Below, in pieces: positions 32,766 through 34,807 of a stretch of 34,807 nt of DNA (position 1 is the stretch's first letter; every line of letters begins with the position of its first letter). The stretch comes from Roseburia sp. GTDB taxonomy: Bacteria > Bacillota > Clostridia > Lachnospirales > Lachnospiraceae. The DNA lies in the NCBI GenBank assembly GCA_003483745.1, contig DMYD01000010.1:109519-144325 (forward strand), read 5' to 3'. The notes below the pieces were generated by a model, which did not search any database, had not been told where the DNA came from, and saw only the letters and a list, made by a program, of their open reading frames with translations. A program made the position numbers and the translations under genes.

Positions 32766-33680
32766 TCACCCCTTCCTCTTATCATTGCCGGTTATCTTAA
32801 ATACTACCAGACTTAAAATACCTGTAATGATAAACAGAACAACTGACAGTGCACCAGCCATACCATAGTTCTTGCTGTAGAGATGTTTATTTAAGAACAT
32901 GATCAGCGTCATGGTAGAACGCATCGGGTCACCGGTTCCATTGGTTAAGATCTGCGGTACATCGAATAACTGTAAACCACCGATCAGAGATGTAATAACC
33001 ACATATACAAGAATCGGACGTAACAATGGCAATGTGATCTGCCAGAATACCTGAGAAGAGGTTGCACCATCAACTTCCGCTGCCTCAAACAAAGAGGTAT
33101 CAATACCCATCATACCTGCCATTAAAAGGATCGTTGTATTACCAAACCACATCAGACAGTTCATTAACGCGATCAGCCCTCTTGCACTGCCCGCATTGGA
33201 TAAAAATTTGTACGGTGTATCAATAAATCCGATCTGCATCAGCATCGAGTTGATCGGTCCTCCATCGGAGAACAATGTAAAGAACAACATGGAAAATGCA
33301 GATGCCATGATCAGGTTTGGCAGATATACGACTGTTTTAAAGAAACGGGTTCCTTTTAATCTGAGACGTACATCAGAGAACCATGCTCCAAGTACCAGTG
33401 ACAAAATGATCTGTGGTATGAAACACATGATCCATAATAACATGGTGTTTTTGGTATAAATCCAGATATCTCCATCGGAGAAAAGCTTTTTATAGTTTGC
33501 AAGCCCGACGAAATTCGGTCCGACCTGCGTCAGTCCTGACATATAGTTTTCAAAGAAACTGTTGTAAATAGTGCTGATCAACGGAATCAGCTGAAAAATA
33601 ACATATACTACAATAAAAGGAATCAAAAAGATATATCCCCATTTATTGTATCTTACTACCTTTCCACTACTTTTTTTCAT
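32766..33680 (-). CDS. Sugar ABC transporter permease (MalF-type, CUT1)
   Basis: The 304-residue protein has a basic N-terminus, six predicted helices and the EAA loop EAAEVDGATSSQVFWQITLP. It is the partner of the following MalG-type permease. The ATG at 33680 has GGAGGT nine bases upstream, so the longer frame to 33710 is not used. The stop codon lies within or next to the start of the next gene, so the two are translationally coupled. Confidence 0.93.
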   Translation of the reverse strand: MKKSSGKVVRYNKWGYIFLIPFIVVYVIFQLIPLISTIYNSFFENYMSGLTQVGPNFVGLANYKKLFSDGDIWIYTKNTMLLWIMCFIPQIILSLVLGAWFSDVRLRLKGTRFFKTVVYLPNLIMASAFSMLFFTLFSDGGPINSMLMQIGFIDTPYKFLSNAGSARGLIALMNCLMWFGNTTILLMAGMMGIDTSLFEAAEVDGATSSQVFWQITLPLLRPILVYVVITSLIGGLQLFDVPQILTNGTGDPMRSTMTLIMFLNKHLYSKNYGMAGALSVVLFIITGILSLVVFKITGNDKRKG

Positions 33681-33813
33681 AACAACCTGACCTCCTTTTC
33701 CAGAGTGCATGATTTTCGTCCACAGAGCTCACAGCATCCCTCACCTTTACCCTGTGTAAGTCTGCTGTCAGCTCTGCACTTACAGTTTTTACACAAATTT
33801 GGATATAAAATGA

Positions 33814-33850
33814 GCCGCGCCCGCCTCCCTTACGGTCCGGCAGGCGCGGC
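33814..33850 (-). terminator. GC-rich hairpin between binding-protein and permease genes
   Basis: GCCGCGCC (33814-33821) and GGCGCGGC (33843-33850) pair perfectly and can extend inward by three more pairs after one mismatch. On the minus strand it is followed by TCATTTTATA. It lies 30 bases after the binding-protein stop. Such hairpins commonly protect the 3' end or partly stop transcription, so that binding protein exceeds permeases. Confidence 0.75.
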
Positions 33851-33880
33851 ATCAAATCATTTTTTATACCATTCGTCTGC

Positions 33881-34807
33881 TTAGTATGTTAACTCCGGAT
33901 ATTTCTCTACAACTGCTTTGTAGAACAGATCTAATGCCTCTTCTTTTGTAGCAGTTCCCTCGAAGTAGTTCTTCATTGCGTTCTGGAACTCTTCGTTACA
34001 TCCCTGATCGTATGCAGAAAGGTTGCTTAAATCAAGTTTGGAAACACCAGCGCTGTAAATACCAAGTGGATTCTGTCCACCCAAGATCTTGCTTGAATAG
34101 GAGCTGTCTGCCATCTCAGCGATTACATCCTGGTTGTTTACGAAGTCATCGTCTTTCTCAATGATCTCTTTCATAACATCATCATTGGTTGTCATCTGAA
34201 GCATGATATCTTTTACAAGGCTCTGGTTATCGGTTCCGGCTGCTGCACAGATCCATGTACCACCCCAGAAGAAGCCCTGCGGTCCTTCGGTTGCTCCCCA
34301 GCCACCGTTGTAACCGATACTGCCTTCGGTATCTGCTGCCATTGAGAAGTTTACTAACCATGCAGGTCCAAAGTAGCAGAATACATTTCCTTCCGGATAG
34401 AAACCTTTCTTCCAGTCATCACTCCACAATTCGTATGTTCCTGTCTCGCCTGCATCTACAAGTTCTTTGGAATCATCAACCCATTTCATAATGTTGTCAT
34501 CAATATTGATCTTGCCATCAACAACCCATTTGGAAGAAACGTTGTTGGAATATACACGGTATGTATCGTTTACGGAAGATGTGATGGTGTAGCCGGCATC
34601 TTTCATCTTCTTTGCTGTGTCATTGAATGTATCCCAGTCTTTCACATAGTTCTGAACTTCTGAAGGATCATCAGAACCTAATACTGCTTTTGCTGCATCT
34701 CTGTTATAGAATAATACGCCAGGGCAGCCCTGCCATGAAACACCTTTTAATACACCGTTGGAATCGGTAACAACATCTTTGGTGTACTGATACTGTTTGG
34801 AAAGATC
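33881..34807 (-). CDS. Sugar-binding lipoprotein of the ABC transporter, N-terminus outside the window
   Basis: The frame is open to the right edge and gives about 308 residues of the C-terminal part. It resembles family 1 extracellular solute-binding proteins: aromatic-rich lobes (GVSWQGCPGVLFYNRDAA, then WSDDWKKGFYPEGNVFCYFGPAW and GFFWGGTWICAAAGT) and a C-terminal helix ending YPELTY. Signal peptide and lipobox lie outside. It should deliver a sugar to the two permeases downstream. The in-frame GTG at 34645 is internal, since family sequence continues upstream of it. Confidence 0.92.
   Translation of the reverse strand, partial: DLSKQYQYTKDVVTDSNGVLKGVSWQGCPGVLFYNRDAAKAVLGSDDPSEVQNYVKDWDTFNDTAKKMKDAGYTITSSVNDTYRVYSNNVSSKWVVDGKINIDDNIMKWVDDSKELVDAGETGTYELWSDDWKKGFYPEGNVFCYFGPAWLVNFSMAADTEGSIGYNGGWGATEGPQGFFWGGTWICAAAGTDNQSLVKDIMLQMTTNDDVMKEIIEKDDDFVNNQDVIAEMADSSYSSKILGGQNPLGIYSAGVSKLDLSNLSAYDQGCNEEFQNAMKNYFEGTATKEEALDLFYKAVVEKYPELTY

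Overview
The window looks like chromosome of an anaerobic, spore-forming, probably flagellated low-GC Firmicute of the Lachnospiraceae (Roseburia/Agathobacter type). The grounds are a spoIIAA-spoIIAB-sigF operon, a T-box-controlled valS, an hcp/ferredoxin pair with a Crp/Fnr regulator, a FapA-type protein, and BspA/GLUG-type surface proteins. Genus is inferred from protein style only. Nearly all genes lie on the minus strand; the exceptions are a lacI-MATE remnant and the Crp/Fnr regulator.

Region 1 (1-9,390) is a surface-protein operon read right to left. A LuxR-type regulator with a helical N-terminus is followed by two large secreted paralogues. The second runs off the left edge. The paralogues share a nearly identical 3' module at a constant 4,703-base offset. 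Region 2 (9,390-11,850) is a scar zone. A small kinase-like gene runs out of frame into an Hsp20 fragment, and facing it a LacI-type repressor is cut and joined to a MATE transporter lacking its first helices. A 14-base inverted repeat lies between the two units.

Region 3 (11,868-18,530) holds a PAS-GAF-GGDEF protein, the ferredoxin-hcp operon with its divergent Crp/Fnr regulator and a well-placed palindrome, an HD-GYP protein and a HAD phosphatase. Region 4 (18,741-22,107) is the sigma-F operon, with an unexpected 61-codon ORF fitted between spoIIAA and spoIIAB and an exact Spo0A box upstream, then a zinc-ribbon/TPR membrane protein preceded by a 47-codon gene. Region 5 (22,285-30,984) has a FapA-type protein, valS with a complete T-box leader (candidate specifier GUA) and its own promoter, and an RND transporter with a large coiled-coil insertion.

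Region 6 (30,985-31,900) is mostly noncoding. It contains a 312-base nested inverted repeat of unknown nature and a 45-residue membrane protein framed by terminators. Region 7 (31,900-34,807) is a CUT1 sugar ABC transporter: two permeases and a partial binding protein, separated by a GC-rich hairpin. I saw no rRNA, tRNA, CRISPR array or transposase gene. The best candidates for something undescribed are the 312-base inverted repeat, the small ORF inside the spoIIA operon, the regulator-linked surface paralogues and the structured region after valS.
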